Positions 43,609 through 52,508 are shown, numbered from the stretch's first letter. The stretch is 64,000 bases of DNA from JAAGZL01 sp050290785 (GCA_050290785.1 JBNKIR010000053.1:62001-126000); one strand, 5' to 3'. Made by a program: numbers and translations. Notes: generated from the letters alone by a model not told the origin.

Positions 43609-45759
43609 TCACTTATAGACCACAAACCTGGGGGCCGCGGCCTCCTGAATCATGGCAATGGCACTGTTCAGCTCATTGGCGGGAACCGGACGGAGAAAAT
43701 AGTTACCCTGGGCAAAATCACAGTTGAGCACCTGTAGCTGGATCATGGTCTCAATATCCTCTACCCCTTCCGCTACCACCCTTAGCCCGAGGTTGTGGGC
43801 GAGATCTATCGTGGAGCGAACGATAGCGGCATCATCATTATCCTTGAGCATATCGGTGACAAAAGAGCGATCGATCTTCACCTCCTGGACCGGAAGACGC
43901 TTCAGATAACTGAGGGAGGAGTATCCGGTACCGAAATCGTCGATGGAGAAATCGATCTCGTCCATATCAGAGTGATTCAAGGTATTCATCGCCAGTTCCG
44001 GATTGGCCATGAGATCATTTTCCGTTATCTCACACTTGAGGCGATCACAGGGAACCGAGTTTTCTTTGCAGAGTTGTTTCATACGTTCAGGAAGCGTGGG
44101 ATCCAACAAATTCCTCACAGAGAGATTTATCGACACCTTGATATCGACCCCATCCCTTTCCCATTGAGAAAGCTGGCCGATCGCGGTGCGTATCACCCAA
44201 TCGGTCAATGGCTTGATAAGGCCGGCGCTCTCAGCCATATTGATAAAGAGATCCGGCGGGATCATCCCCTTCACCGGATGGTTCCAACGGGCCAGGGCCT
44301 CCGCGCGGGCAACCTTTCCGGTCTTCAACTCTATGATTGGCTGGTAATAGAGCTTTAACTGGCCAGACTCAATAGCCTGACGCAGATCCGCCATCAGGGC
44401 CAGACGTTCTACACTGAAGGTGTCCACCTCAGGACTATACACGGCTATGTGCTCTTCACCCTTCTTGGCGGCATACATGGCCACATCCGCATGTCTGAGT
44501 AGCGTAGCGTCATCCTCACCATGATCCGGAAATACAGCCATACCCAGACTGGCATCCAATAGGAGGGTCTGGCCATTAACATTAAACGGCGTTGATAGTT
44601 CATCCAACAGTTTTTTAGCGACCGACCAGGCCCCATCCTGATTGGTATCCGGCAAGACCAGCGCGAATTCATCTCCACCCAACCTGCCTATGGTGTCACC
44701 CTCGCGCAGGGCGTTGGGAAGACGTCTCCCCATCTCCTGTAATATAAGATCGCCAGAGGGATGACCCAAGGTATCGTTTACATCCTTGAAGTGGTTCAGA
44801 TCGAGCAGAAATACAACCACACGGCTGTGGGTACGCTTGGCCTGGATAATGGCATTCTGCAATCGATCAATAATAAGAACCCGGTTAGGCAGTCCGGTAA
44901 GGGCATCATGCATCGTCTGGTAAGCAAGTTCTGCATTGAGATTACGTAACTCAGCCGAACGCTCCGCGACCCTCTGCTCCAGAGTCTCGTTCAGCTTTTC
45001 TGTTTCTTCAATGGCCTGTTCCTTGTGCTGGATCGCAGTCTTCAGTTTCTCTGCCATGTGGTTGAAGGATTCAGCAAGTTCCGTCAACTCATCTCTACCT
45101 GATACAGGAACAATATGATCAAGATTGAACTTCGCCAGCCTTTCCGTGCTGTAGACCAATTCTCTTATTCTGGACAGAACGCGATAACGGAAGGTGATAA
45201 AAATGGCCAGGCCGACAGCGGCGGCTATCATACCGTTCAATAGCAGCTGAATCAGCAATCTCTCCTTGGCCTTTTTATAGGCCTCACTGGGATCCATACC
45301 TATCAGAACGCTACCCAGCTGCTGTTTCTCAAAAATTACCGGTAGCTGCAGCTTTATCAAATCCTTATTGCCCTGAAGCAGATCCAGCTTCCTGGCAACA
45401 TTATCAGAATCAGACAACCCATTAGCCAAGACAGTGGCCACTATGGCATTTGATTCATTCAAACTGCTGGTAAGCGGTCGTCCTTCAGCATCTGTTACCG
45501 CTATATAGGCGACATAGTGTTGACGACCTGCGTCAGTGGTGTGAGTTGAGAGGGTCACATAATCATAGGTCAACAATGATTCTATACTTATCTCAGCCAG
45601 TAGACTTGCTATTGAATCGCCCCGTGATGTCAGATTGGATATGTAGCGATCAATCTCATCTTCATAGCGAAAATAGGTGTTGCCAAACATTGCAACAATA
45701 AGGATGCTTGCCACCAGAATGACAAACTGACCACTTAACCCTCTAAACCAAACCGCCAA
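43609..45759 (-). CDS. Membrane GGDEF-EAL cyclic-di-GMP protein with HAMP
   Basis: 716 residues. The start is a TTG at 45759 placed right after a G-run inside the end of the preceding gene, so translation is coupled. A transmembrane helix (about 10-28), a periplasmic sensor part (about 30-170), a second helix (about 175-195) and HAMP with coiled coil (about 195-270) lead to GGDEF (intact RLGGDEF) and EAL (intact EALARW, NLSVRN, DDFGTGYSS). Both synthesis and breakdown of cyclic-di-GMP are possible. The upstream gene encodes a PhnD-like binding protein, likely its periplasmic input. Confidence 0.94.
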   Translation of the reverse strand: MAVWFRGLSGQFVILVASILIVAMFGNTYFRYEDEIDRYISNLTSRGDSIASLLAEISIESLLTYDYVTLSTHTTDAGRQHYVAYIAVTDAEGRPLTSSLNESNAIVATVLANGLSDSDNVARKLDLLQGNKDLIKLQLPVIFEKQQLGSVLIGMDPSEAYKKAKERLLIQLLLNGMIAAAVGLAIFITFRYRVLSRIRELVYSTERLAKFNLDHIVPVSGRDELTELAESFNHMAEKLKTAIQHKEQAIEETEKLNETLEQRVAERSAELRNLNAELAYQTMHDALTGLPNRVLIIDRLQNAIIQAKRTHSRVVVFLLDLNHFKDVNDTLGHPSGDLILQEMGRRLPNALREGDTIGRLGGDEFALVLPDTNQDGAWSVAKKLLDELSTPFNVNGQTLLLDASLGMAVFPDHGEDDATLLRHADVAMYAAKKGEEHIAVYSPEVDTFSVERLALMADLRQAIESGQLKLYYQPIIELKTGKVARAEALARWNHPVKGMIPPDLFINMAESAGLIKPLTDWVIRTAIGQLSQWERDGVDIKVSINLSVRNLLDPTLPERMKQLCKENSVPCDRLKCEITENDLMANPELAMNTLNHSDMDEIDFSIDDFGTGYSSLSYLKRLPVQEVKIDRSFVTDMLKDNDDAAIVRSTIDLAHNLGLRVVAEGVEDIETMIQLQVLNCDFAQGNYFLRPVPANELNSAIAMIQEAAAPRFVVYK

Positions 45760-45762
45760 CTG

Positions 45763-46626
45763 CTACACCCCCCCGTCCGGATACACTTCTTTTATAATTT
45801 CTCGATGTCGATCGTAGTCACTATCACTAACCGGCTGCATATCAGACATCTCGATACTATCAAGTACTGCCTGCCCGGAAACACTATCTTTCAACCCAAT
45901 CATAATTTTCTGAATCTTGTCTCTGGTCTCCTGCGGCATATCATCCTTCACCGCCCATGGAAGATGTGTCAGAGGCTCTCCACGAGCCAGATACTCCATC
46001 TTACTTATATCTATGACCTGATTCACCATATTCAGCCTGGCAACAATAGCGCCTATTCCAGCCGCATCTGCCTGCTTATGATAGGCGGATATAATGGCAT
46101 TGGGCGGGTTTTTGGCAAAGGCCTCTACATAATCGCCCTTTTTGAGACCGGCCATACGCAGCATATAGGTTGGAACAATATAACTGATCATGGCACGGGG
46201 ACCACCGCCAAACAGCACCTTCTTTCCGCGTAGATCTTCAATCGACTTTATCCCGCTGTCCGTCCTGACCATGATGGAACCGGCAATGGCGTTCTCACCA
46301 AATTCCACATTTTTCACTAAAGCGTCGTATCCAAGTTCATCGTGGGCAACCACGTAGTGGTATTGATTAAAATGAACCAGATCAAACTCTCTTTTATTCA
46401 AGGCGGCCCAAAAGGTCTTAAAATCTTTTGTGGTCTTGAGTTGAACCTCTCGCCCCAGCTTCAGAGACAGATATTCAGCCAGCGGAGTGAACATACGGTG
46501 GGTCAATTTCACATTGCGCCGTGGGAATACTCCCATCACCAGGGGATCATCCGCAGCCAGAAGAGGTACTGGAAAGGCAATAGTGAAGATCAGCAGCACT
46601 ATTAAAGCACCACGGCCAAATCGCAC
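45763..46626 (-). CDS. PhnD-like periplasmic substrate-binding protein
   Basis: About 287 residues from a GTG at 46626, preferred because GGAGG sits 5 bases upstream and it gives a compact signal peptide (MRFGRGALIVLLIF...LLAADD). An ATG at 46680 in the same frame lacks a ribosome site. The mature protein is of the phosphate/phosphite/phosphonate-binding PhnD type (VMGVFPRRN, DLVHFNQYHYVVAH, GGGPRAMISYIVPTYML). No ABC permease or ATPase is adjacent; instead the next gene, 3 bases on, is a membrane GGDEF-EAL protein, so it probably acts as a ligand sensor. The ligand is unknown. Confidence 0.85.
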   Translation of the reverse strand: MRFGRGALIVLLIFTIAFPVPLLAADDPLVMGVFPRRNVKLTHRMFTPLAEYLSLKLGREVQLKTTKDFKTFWAALNKREFDLVHFNQYHYVVAHDELGYDALVKNVEFGENAIAGSIMVRTDSGIKSIEDLRGKKVLFGGGPRAMISYIVPTYMLRMAGLKKGDYVEAFAKNPPNAIISAYHKQADAAGIGAIVARLNMVNQVIDISKMEYLARGEPLTHLPWAVKDDMPQETRDKIQKIMIGLKDSVSGQAVLDSIEMSDMQPVSDSDYDRHREIIKEVYPDGGV

Positions 46627-46823
46627 CAAGCCCTCCAACCCTGAATCATGCCTTGGCAGCCTTAACGTAGGCATCATCATGGTTTAATAAATTTACCTTT
46701 ATTCAAATTGTTATGTGTATTTATAATCAAAGCACACGACATCTGGTGTTTCAAGGTGATTTACATGGAAATGGACCTTACTTGAACAGATTATTCGGAA
46801 ATTGCAGCCGATCTGGTTCGACA

Positions 46824-46836
46824 TAGACCAGGTCTA
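46824..46836. promoter_or_regulatory. Small palindrome upstream of the PhnD/GGDEF-EAL pair
   Basis: TAGACC-A-GGTCTA is a perfect 6-bp-arm inverted repeat in the otherwise featureless AT-rich gap between the dsrE2 terminator and the PhnD-like gene (about 200 bases from that gene's start). A GGTC half-site recurs at 46843. Regulator unknown. Confidence 0.3.
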
Positions 46837-46870
46837 ATTTTCAGGTCAAGGCCATATTGTTCTAGTAACA

Positions 46871-46904
46871 AAAAAAGGCGCGGTCTAACCCAGACCACGC
46901 CTTT
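46871..46904 (-). terminator. Rho-independent terminator of rhd-tusA-dsrE2
   Basis: AAGGCG-C-GGTCT (46875-46886) pairs with AGACC-A-CGCCTT (46892-46903) around AACCC, with one mismatch. On the minus strand a run of seven T follows. It is 22 bases after the dsrE2 stop. Confidence 0.85.
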
Positions 46905-46925
46905 CAACCTTGTCACTGCTTGGCT

Positions 46926-47405
46926 TTAGATATACAGACAGATATCACTCTCACCGGCGAACTCAAAGAAACGAGCCGCACCTGCATATTCCACCTCATC
47001 CATGAATTCAGATGTGTCCATATCAAACAGGTCAACTGTCATCTGGCAGGCAATCATCCTTACCTCGGCCTCCAGCGCCAGCTCACGCAACTCCTCAATG
47101 CTTGCCACACCTTTGTCCGCCATCTTCTTCTTCATCATGGCGGTCATCATTGCCTGCATACCAGGAAGGGCTGTTCCCAGGACCGGAAACCACTTATCCA
47201 TGCCCATCGGCATCGGCATGCCTGGATTTCCAAGCGGAGTCACTTCCAGCTTTAACTTCTTGCGCAACAGTTGCAATCCGTAGAAGGTAAAGAAGATCTC
47301 CACCTCATAACCCAGGGCAGCAGCTGTGGATGCGAGTATGAAAGGCGGATATGCCCAATCCAGCGACCCTTTGGTCGCAATAATAGCTAGTTTCTTCTGT
47401 TCCAA
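46926..47405 (-). CDS. dsrE2: DsrE2-type sulfurtransferase-related protein
   Basis: 159 residues from a TTG at 47405, with GGGGAG 7 bases upstream. It has the DsrE/DsrF-like fold start (LAIIATKGSLDWAYPPFILA) and a Met-rich, helical insertion (about 60-95), typical of DsrE2. Two cysteines, Cys120 (MIACQM) and Cys156 (DICLYI), are candidates for carrying sulfane sulfur. DsrE2 together with TusA and Rhd forms a cytoplasmic persulfide relay in sulfur oxidisers. Last gene of the rhd-tusA-dsrE2 operon, 44 bases after tusA, followed by a terminator. Confidence 0.9.
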   Translation of the reverse strand: MEQKKLAIIATKGSLDWAYPPFILASTAAALGYEVEIFFTFYGLQLLRKKLKLEVTPLGNPGMPMPMGMDKWFPVLGTALPGMQAMMTAMMKKKMADKGVASIEELRELALEAEVRMIACQMTVDLFDMDTSEFMDEVEYAGAARFFEFAGESDICLYI

Positions 47406-47449
47406 CTTGATCTCCCCTTCAGGTTCAGTTCAGTTCGCCAAGTAGAAAA

Positions 47450-47680
47450 TCAGGCCTTCTTCATCAAGAAATTAAACTTGCCGCCTTCCTCGGTGGATGA
47501 CATCAGTTCATTGCCGGTCTGCTTGGCAAAGGCCTCAAAATCCTTTACTGAACCTGGGTCCGTGGCGATGATGTGTAGTACTTTACCAGACTCCATACCG
47601 GCCAGGGTCTTCTTCGCGCGCAGGATTGGTAGAGGGCAGTTCAGTCCGCTAGCATCTAATTCTTGATCAAAATCAGCCAT
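47450..47680 (-). CDS. tusA: TusA sulfur carrier protein
   Basis: 76 residues from the ATG at 47680, which has GGAG 6 bases upstream; an in-frame GTG four codons earlier is less likely. The signature GLNCPLPILRAKK puts the persulfide-carrying Cys at residue 15. TusA accepts sulfane sulfur from rhodanese and donates it to DsrE2 and further acceptors, such as reverse Dsr or sHdr systems (neither is in this window). Middle gene of rhd-tusA-dsrE2. Confidence 0.95.
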   Translation of the reverse strand: MADFDQELDASGLNCPLPILRAKKTLAGMESGKVLHIIATDPGSVKDFEAFAKQTGNELMSSTEEGGKFNFLMKKA

Positions 47681-47783
47681 GTCATTCTCCACTTAATGTC
47701 TGTTAACTATGTAATAATTAAGCTATACCTTATATTCTAACTTTGCGTTAAACGCAAGCGTCCTGCCGAATCAATCTAGTGAC

Positions 47784-48119
47784 TCAACCGTAGCTGGCCT
47801 GTGCCGAAAACTCTATATCCAGGCCCTTTTGCGCCCAGTCTATGATGCCACCACGCAGATTCATTACATTTTTAAGTCCCTGTTGTTGCAGGAAATTACA
47901 TGCCTGATAGGAACGAGCACCACTACGACAGTATAGGACTATGGCCTGGTCATCGGAAAATTCAGATGCGCGCAATGGCAGCAGATGCATGGGGAGGTGC
48001 TGAGAACCAGGTATAATGCCCTGCATCAACTCGTTTGCCCCTCGAATATCCAACAAAATAGTATTTTTGTCGGTTTTGAGCCTTTCGACCAGCTCGCGAC
48101 TTTCGATTTCTTTAATCAC
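47784..48119 (-). CDS. rhd: Single-domain rhodanese
   Basis: 111 residues from a GTG at 48119 (GGTGA upstream). The active-site loop is CRSGARS, with the catalytic Cys near residue 65, and LLDIRGANEL near the start is the structural motif. It moves sulfane sulfur to TusA. First gene of rhd-tusA-dsrE2, an order known from Allochromatium and other sulfur oxidisers. A strong promoter with an overlapping palindrome lies 35-70 bases upstream. Confidence 0.93.
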   Translation of the reverse strand: MIKEIESRELVERLKTDKNTILLDIRGANELMQGIIPGSQHLPMHLLPLRASEFSDDQAIVLYCRSGARSYQACNFLQQQGLKNVMNLRGGIIDWAQKGLDIEFSAQASYG

Positions 48120-48152
48120 TCTAAATCACCATAAAACAAGAAGTTGAAGATA

Positions 48153-48190
48153 CATTAGTATATTCTAATGATTTTATATATACTTGCCAA
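48153..48190 (-). promoter_or_regulatory. Predicted sigma-70 promoter and operator of rhd-tusA-dsrE2
   Basis: On the minus strand TTGGCA (48190-48185), exactly 17 bases, TAGAAT (48167-48162); start near 48155. CATTAG-TATATT-CTAATG (48153-48170) is a perfect inverted repeat that covers the -10 and the start point, the position of a repressor site. Confidence 0.6.
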
Positions 48191-48300
48191 CGATTACCAT
48201 TTAACTTTTTCTATTGGCCTATAGTACCAATTGTCGCCTATCCTCCCCCATGATAGAGTCTCGCCTTCAATGATAAGCAGCGCTAACAAGACATAGATCC

Positions 48301-49725
48301 ATGGACTTTCTGCCGATATTTCTAGATGTAAAGGACAAGACCGCCCTGGTCGTAGGCGGTGGTGATGTGGCTGCCCGCAAGGTATCCCTGTTGCGGGAGG
48401 CACATGCGAAGATCAAGGTGATCTCCCCTGATATCTGCCCCAGCCTGAAGCGTCTGTTGGATGATGGTGCGATTGAATATCTGCAAAGGGGGTATCTTGA
48501 CGGTGATCTGGACGGATGCTCCCTGGTCTACGCGGCAACGGACGACCCGGAAGTAAACCGCAAGGTATCTGCCTCCGCCCAGTCCAGACAACTGCCGGTT
48601 AATGTTGTGGATCAGCCGGATCTGTGCAGTTTCATCATGCCGTCTATAGTGGACCGTTCCCCTATGGTGGTCGCCGTATCCACTGGTGGTGCCTCTCCTG
48701 TCTTGGCCCGACTCATGCGCAGCCGTCTGGAATCCCTGATCCCCGCAGGCTACGGCAGATTGGCGGACCTGGCCAAACGATTCCGGGACAGGGTCAAGCA
48801 ACGCTTTTCTGATCCCAAAGACCGCAAGATATTCTGGGAGAATGTGCTCCGTAGCGGTGTGGCAGAACGGGTATTCTCTGGACATCTGGAAGAGGCGGAC
48901 ATCGTCATGGAGAGGGCGCTGGAGAACAGCGATCCATCACAACCCATGGGCGAAGTCTATCTGGTGGGTGGAGGACCAGGCGATCCGGATCTGCTCACCT
49001 TCCGCGCCCTGCGTCTGATGCAGCAGGCCGACGTGGTGGTCTACGACCGACTGGTGGCCAAGGCCATCCTGGATATGACCCGCCGCGACGCCGAGCGCAT
49101 CTATGTTGGCAAGGAGCGCGACAACCACGCCATGCGCCAGGAGGAGATAAATCAGTTGTTGGCGAAGCTGGCCAAGGAAGGTAAACGTGTAGTACGTCTC
49201 AAGGGGGGAGATCCCTTTATATTTGGCCGTGGCGGAGAGGAGATCGACACCCTGGCGGAACAGGGCATACCCTTCCAGGTGGTGCCGGCGGTGACCGCCG
49301 CATCCGGCTGTGCCGCCTACGCAGGAATACCGCTGACCCATCGCGACTACGCCCAATCGGTCACATTTGTGACCGGACACCTGAAAAACGGTACCATCAA
49401 CCTCGACTGGGATCATCTGGCCCAGGCCAATCAGACCGTTGTCTTCTATATGGGCCTGCATGGCATGCCCATAATCGCACAGGAACTTATTGCCCGTGGG
49501 GTATCGCCGAATATGCCGGTGGCCCTGGTGCAACAGGGGACCACAGAGAAGCAGCGGGTCATTATCGGGACCCTGTCCAATATCCAGGAATTGATCGAGA
49601 GGGAACAACCGAAGCCTCCGACACTCATAATAGTCGGCGAAGTGGTAAATCTGCAGGAGAAACTGAGCTGGTACCAGGCACCGCAAGACGGCATACAGGG
49701 AGCAACCTACCAGGGACCAGTGTAA
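48301..49725 (+). CDS. cysG: Siroheme synthase (multifunctional)
   Basis: 474 residues. The N-terminal dehydrogenase/ferrochelatase half starts with VVGGGDVAARKV (about 17-28); the C-terminal uroporphyrinogen-III methyltransferase half starts with VYLVGGGPGDPDLLT (about 218-232) and has VVRLKGGDPFIFGRGGEE. It makes siroheme, the cofactor of sulfite and nitrite reductases, including reverse-acting DsrAB of sulfur oxidisers. It is divergent from rhd-tusA-dsrE2 and 25 bases before ubiT. Confidence 0.96.
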   Translation: MDFLPIFLDVKDKTALVVGGGDVAARKVSLLREAHAKIKVISPDICPSLKRLLDDGAIEYLQRGYLDGDLDGCSLVYAATDDPEVNRKVSASAQSRQLPVNVVDQPDLCSFIMPSIVDRSPMVVAVSTGGASPVLARLMRSRLESLIPAGYGRLADLAKRFRDRVKQRFSDPKDRKIFWENVLRSGVAERVFSGHLEEADIVMERALENSDPSQPMGEVYLVGGGPGDPDLLTFRALRLMQQADVVVYDRLVAKAILDMTRRDAERIYVGKERDNHAMRQEEINQLLAKLAKEGKRVVRLKGGDPFIFGRGGEEIDTLAEQGIPFQVVPAVTAASGCAAYAGIPLTHRDYAQSVTFVTGHLKNGTINLDWDHLAQANQTVVFYMGLHGMPIIAQELIARGVSPNMPVALVQQGTTEKQRVIIGTLSNIQELIEREQPKPPTLIIVGEVVNLQEKLSWYQAPQDGIQGATYQGPV

Positions 49726-49750
49726 CCGGACAATCCAGAGAACGAAGATC

Positions 49751-50233
49751 ATGAGCACAACATCCGCGCGACTGAACAAGACACCTACCCTGCCTCGGCC
49801 TCTGGCCCTGCCGCTGGCGCTTATCCCACCGCTGGCCCACAGCAGCGTGATGACAGCGGTACTGAATCGCCTGTTCGCCCCGGAACTGGCGGATAGCGAG
49901 ATGGACTTTCTGGACGGCAAGGTGGCCCTAATCAAGGTACGGGATGCCAGGATCAGCTACTACCTTACGCTGGAACATGGGAGGCTTAAGGCCGCCCCTG
50001 CCGGGGCGAAAGATGATGTCAGCATAGAGGGTGACATCTACGATTTCATGCTGCTGGCCACCCGCCGGGAAGACCCGGACACCCTCTTCTTCAACCGTCG
50101 CCTGCGTCTGGGGGGAGACACAGAACTGGGCCTGTATATAAAGAACTTTCTGGACTCACTGGAATTCGAAGACAGACTGGGTCCACTGCTCAAGATCCTG
50201 GACAAGACAACTGACTTTATCGGACGTCGCTAG
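49751..50233 (+). CDS. ubiT: UbiT-like SCP2-domain ubiquinone accessory protein
   Basis: 160 residues with an N-terminal helical stretch (PRPLALPLALIPPLAH) and an SCP2 sterol-carrier domain (about 45-150, including LTLEHGRLKAAPAG and LFFNRRLRLGGDTELGL). This is the UbiT (YhbT) pattern: a lipid-binding helper of O2-independent ubiquinone synthesis that works with UbiU and UbiV, both encoded near 57.6-59.6 kb. Second gene of cysG-ubiT. Confidence 0.9.
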   Translation: MSTTSARLNKTPTLPRPLALPLALIPPLAHSSVMTAVLNRLFAPELADSEMDFLDGKVALIKVRDARISYYLTLEHGRLKAAPAGAKDDVSIEGDIYDFMLLATRREDPDTLFFNRRLRLGGDTELGLYIKNFLDSLEFEDRLGPLLKILDKTTDFIGRR

Positions 50234-50270
50234 GCATTCCAAAAACGGCCGTATATTTCCTACTGGCGCA

Positions 50271-50289
50271 CTAGGTATTTCTCACCTAG
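50271..50289. promoter_or_regulatory. Inverted repeat before azoR
   Basis: CTAGGT-ATTTCTC-ACCTAG, 49 bases before the azoR ATG. No T tract follows, so an operator for the azoR-pirin pair is more likely than a terminator. Regulator unknown. Confidence 0.35.
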
Positions 50290-50337
50290 ACTTCTCATCA
50301 TAGGCTAGCAGCCTTACCCAGCAGATGGAGAGAGAAT

Positions 50338-50955
50338 ATGCCACGTAAAATCCTGCAGATAGATGCCAGCGCCCGCGGCGGGCAGTCTGAGTCCAGACGT
50401 CTGACCAGTGAATTTATCCGGCGCTGGCGTACAGACAATCCGGAAGATGTGATCATCCGACGCGACATAGTGGACGACCCCCTGCCCCACATAAACAGCC
50501 TCTTCCTGGATGGCATGATGACACCGGAAGGAGAGCGTACTCCGGAACAACAAAGGGCGATCGACAGATCTGATGAACTGATCCGGGAGTTGCTTGATGC
50601 TGATGTCCTGGTCCTCGGCGTACCCATGTACAACTTCGGCATCCCCTCCACCCTGAAGGCGTGGGTGGACCATATATCCATAGCAGGACGCACCTTTGAA
50701 TACACCGCTGACGGACCAAAAGGCCTGGTCAGAAACAGACCCGTCTACATCTTGAGCACCAGGGGTGGTATCTACGGGGACAGCCCCATGGAGCACCAGA
50801 CCAGCTATCTCAAAACCCTGTTTGGTTTTCTCGGCATCACGGATGTCCACATTATCCAGGCGGAAGGATTGAACATATCTCCCGAAAACCGAGACAAAAG
50901 CGTGGCCGATGCAGTCGACCAGATCCATGAAACATTGGAAGCGGTGGCGACCTGA
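50338..50955 (+). CDS. azoR: FMN-dependent NADH-azoreductase
   Basis: 205 residues, flavodoxin-like fold. DASARGGQSESRRL near the start binds FMN phosphate, and VPMYNFGIPSTLKAWVDHI is the AzoR signature (about 98-116). It reduces quinones and azo compounds with NADH and probably protects against electrophilic quinones. It is followed after 9 bases by a pirin gene. Confidence 0.93.
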   Translation: MPRKILQIDASARGGQSESRRLTSEFIRRWRTDNPEDVIIRRDIVDDPLPHINSLFLDGMMTPEGERTPEQQRAIDRSDELIRELLDADVLVLGVPMYNFGIPSTLKAWVDHISIAGRTFEYTADGPKGLVRNRPVYILSTRGGIYGDSPMEHQTSYLKTLFGFLGITDVHIIQAEGLNISPENRDKSVADAVDQIHETLEAVAT

Positions 50956-50964
50956 AGAGAGATT

Positions 50965-51846
50965 ATGACCTCCCGGATACCACGCACGCGTAAGATCATA
51001 CAGACAGTCACTGGAAGCGAGACCAGGGACGGAGCCGGAGTACGACTAAGGCGGATATTCCCTAGCCCGGGGTTGCGGATGCTCGATCCTTTTCTGCTGC
51101 TGGATGTGTTCGGATCAGACGATCCGGGTGACTATATAGCCGGTTTCCCACCCCATCCCCACAGGGGTTTTGAGACGGTAACATATCTACTTTCTGGCCA
51201 GGTAAGGCACCGCGACAGCCAAGGCCATATGGGGGTGGTAAAGGCCGGCGGGGTTCAGTGGATGACCGCAGGCAAGGGAGTCCTGCACTCCGAGATGCCG
51301 GAACAGAGAAACGGCCTGCTGCATGGATTCCAACTCTGGGTCAATCTACCTGCTGAACTCAAGATGGGGCAGCCGGCATACCAGGAGTTTGGTCAGGAAC
51401 AGATCAAACAGGAGATACGGAACGATGGTACGATAATCAGGGTGATCGCCGGAAAGAGTACCGAAGGCACCATTGGACCAGTCACCGGTATAGCCACAGA
51501 CGCAACCTTTCTGGATATTTCCCTGCCTGTCGGCGTCCACTATAGTCATCTTATTCCGGAAGGACACAACGCCTTTGTCTACCTGATCTCAGGCTCCCTG
51601 CGGTCAGGACCGGATGGCCAGTTAACCGGCGGCCAACTGGCCGTGCTTGATGATGGTGACACAGTAGAGATCGAAGCAACGGAAGAGTGCCGCCTGCTGC
51701 TGATCGCAGGTCGTCCGTTAGGAGAGCCGGTCGCAAGACGCGGACCTTTTGTGATGAACACGGATGAGGAGATCAATCAGGCCTATCGGGACTTTGAGAG
51801 CGGACTATTTGGAGAGATCAAAGAGGATCAGGGGCAACTGCCTTAA
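50965..51846 (+). CDS. Pirin family protein
   Basis: 293 residues, double cupin. The metal site is visible in PHPHRGFETV, HRDS and GKGVLHSE. Some pirins have quercetinase-type activity, others regulate; the activity here is unknown. It lies 9 bases after azoR, a common pairing in stress against quinones. Its last 29 bases overlap the aldolase gene on the other strand. Confidence 0.93.
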   Translation: MTSRIPRTRKIIQTVTGSETRDGAGVRLRRIFPSPGLRMLDPFLLLDVFGSDDPGDYIAGFPPHPHRGFETVTYLLSGQVRHRDSQGHMGVVKAGGVQWMTAGKGVLHSEMPEQRNGLLHGFQLWVNLPAELKMGQPAYQEFGQEQIKQEIRNDGTIIRVIAGKSTEGTIGPVTGIATDATFLDISLPVGVHYSHLIPEGHNAFVYLISGSLRSGPDGQLTGGQLAVLDDGDTVEIEATEECRLLLIAGRPLGEPVARRGPFVMNTDEEINQAYRDFESGLFGEIKEDQGQLP

Positions 51847-52432
51847 GATATGCCGTCATGTGTTGTGACACCCCTGCGGCATCCTTGTCGTTTAACAGCT
51901 CCTCCCCAAACAGACTGTTCCCAACCCCAACGGCCTCTGCACCTGCATCCAGGAATACCTGCAGATTGTCCGGTTTCACCCCACCTACCGCCACCAGCCG
52001 CACATCCTCCATCGGTCCCAGCAGATCTTTGATGTACTTGGGCCCGGGACATGGAAACACCTTCACCATATCGGCACCGGCACTCCAGGCCTGATAGACC
52101 TCGGTAGGGGTCAACGCACCAGCTATTATCGGAACACCACGTTCCCTGGCATAGGAGATCACCTCTACATCGGTATTCGGTGTAACCAGAAACATGGCCC
52201 CTGCATCTATGGCGACTACGGCCTCATCCAGATTGCGTACGGTTCCCATCCCAAGAAAACACCCATCAGGAACCAGGCTGATATTTTGCCGCAGCATAGC
52301 CGGTGCTCCAGGTGTGTTCATTGTCACCTCAAGGGCCTGCAACCCGGAACGGAAAGATGCCTGTAGCAACTGCGGAAAAAAATCCTGATCGACCCCGCGC
52401 AGTATCCCGATCACCGGTACAGTTAATTTCAC
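51818..52432 (-). CDS. KDPG/KDPGal-type 2-keto-3-deoxy-6-phosphosugar aldolase
   Basis: 204 residues, class I aldolase TIM barrel. The catalytic Glu is in ALEVTMNTPGA, the Schiff-base Lys in MVKVFPCPG, and GMGTVRN and AVGGVKPDN are family motifs. It cleaves a keto-deoxy-phosphosugar or 4-hydroxy-2-oxoglutarate to pyruvate. No edd or other Entner-Doudoroff gene is nearby, so substrate choice is open. It overlaps the pirin gene convergently by 29 bases. Confidence 0.9.
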   Translation of the reverse strand: MKLTVPVIGILRGVDQDFFPQLLQASFRSGLQALEVTMNTPGAPAMLRQNISLVPDGCFLGMGTVRNLDEAVVAIDAGAMFLVTPNTDVEVISYARERGVPIIAGALTPTEVYQAWSAGADMVKVFPCPGPKYIKDLLGPMEDVRLVAVGGVKPDNLQVFLDAGAEAVGVGNSLFGEELLNDKDAAGVSQHMTAYLKAVAPDPL

Positions 52433-52508
52433 AACCCATTCTCCAATTGTTTTTTCATGTCAGGCGATTATTCTATCTATCCGCATAGGATATATATAAA
52501 GATGCAAC

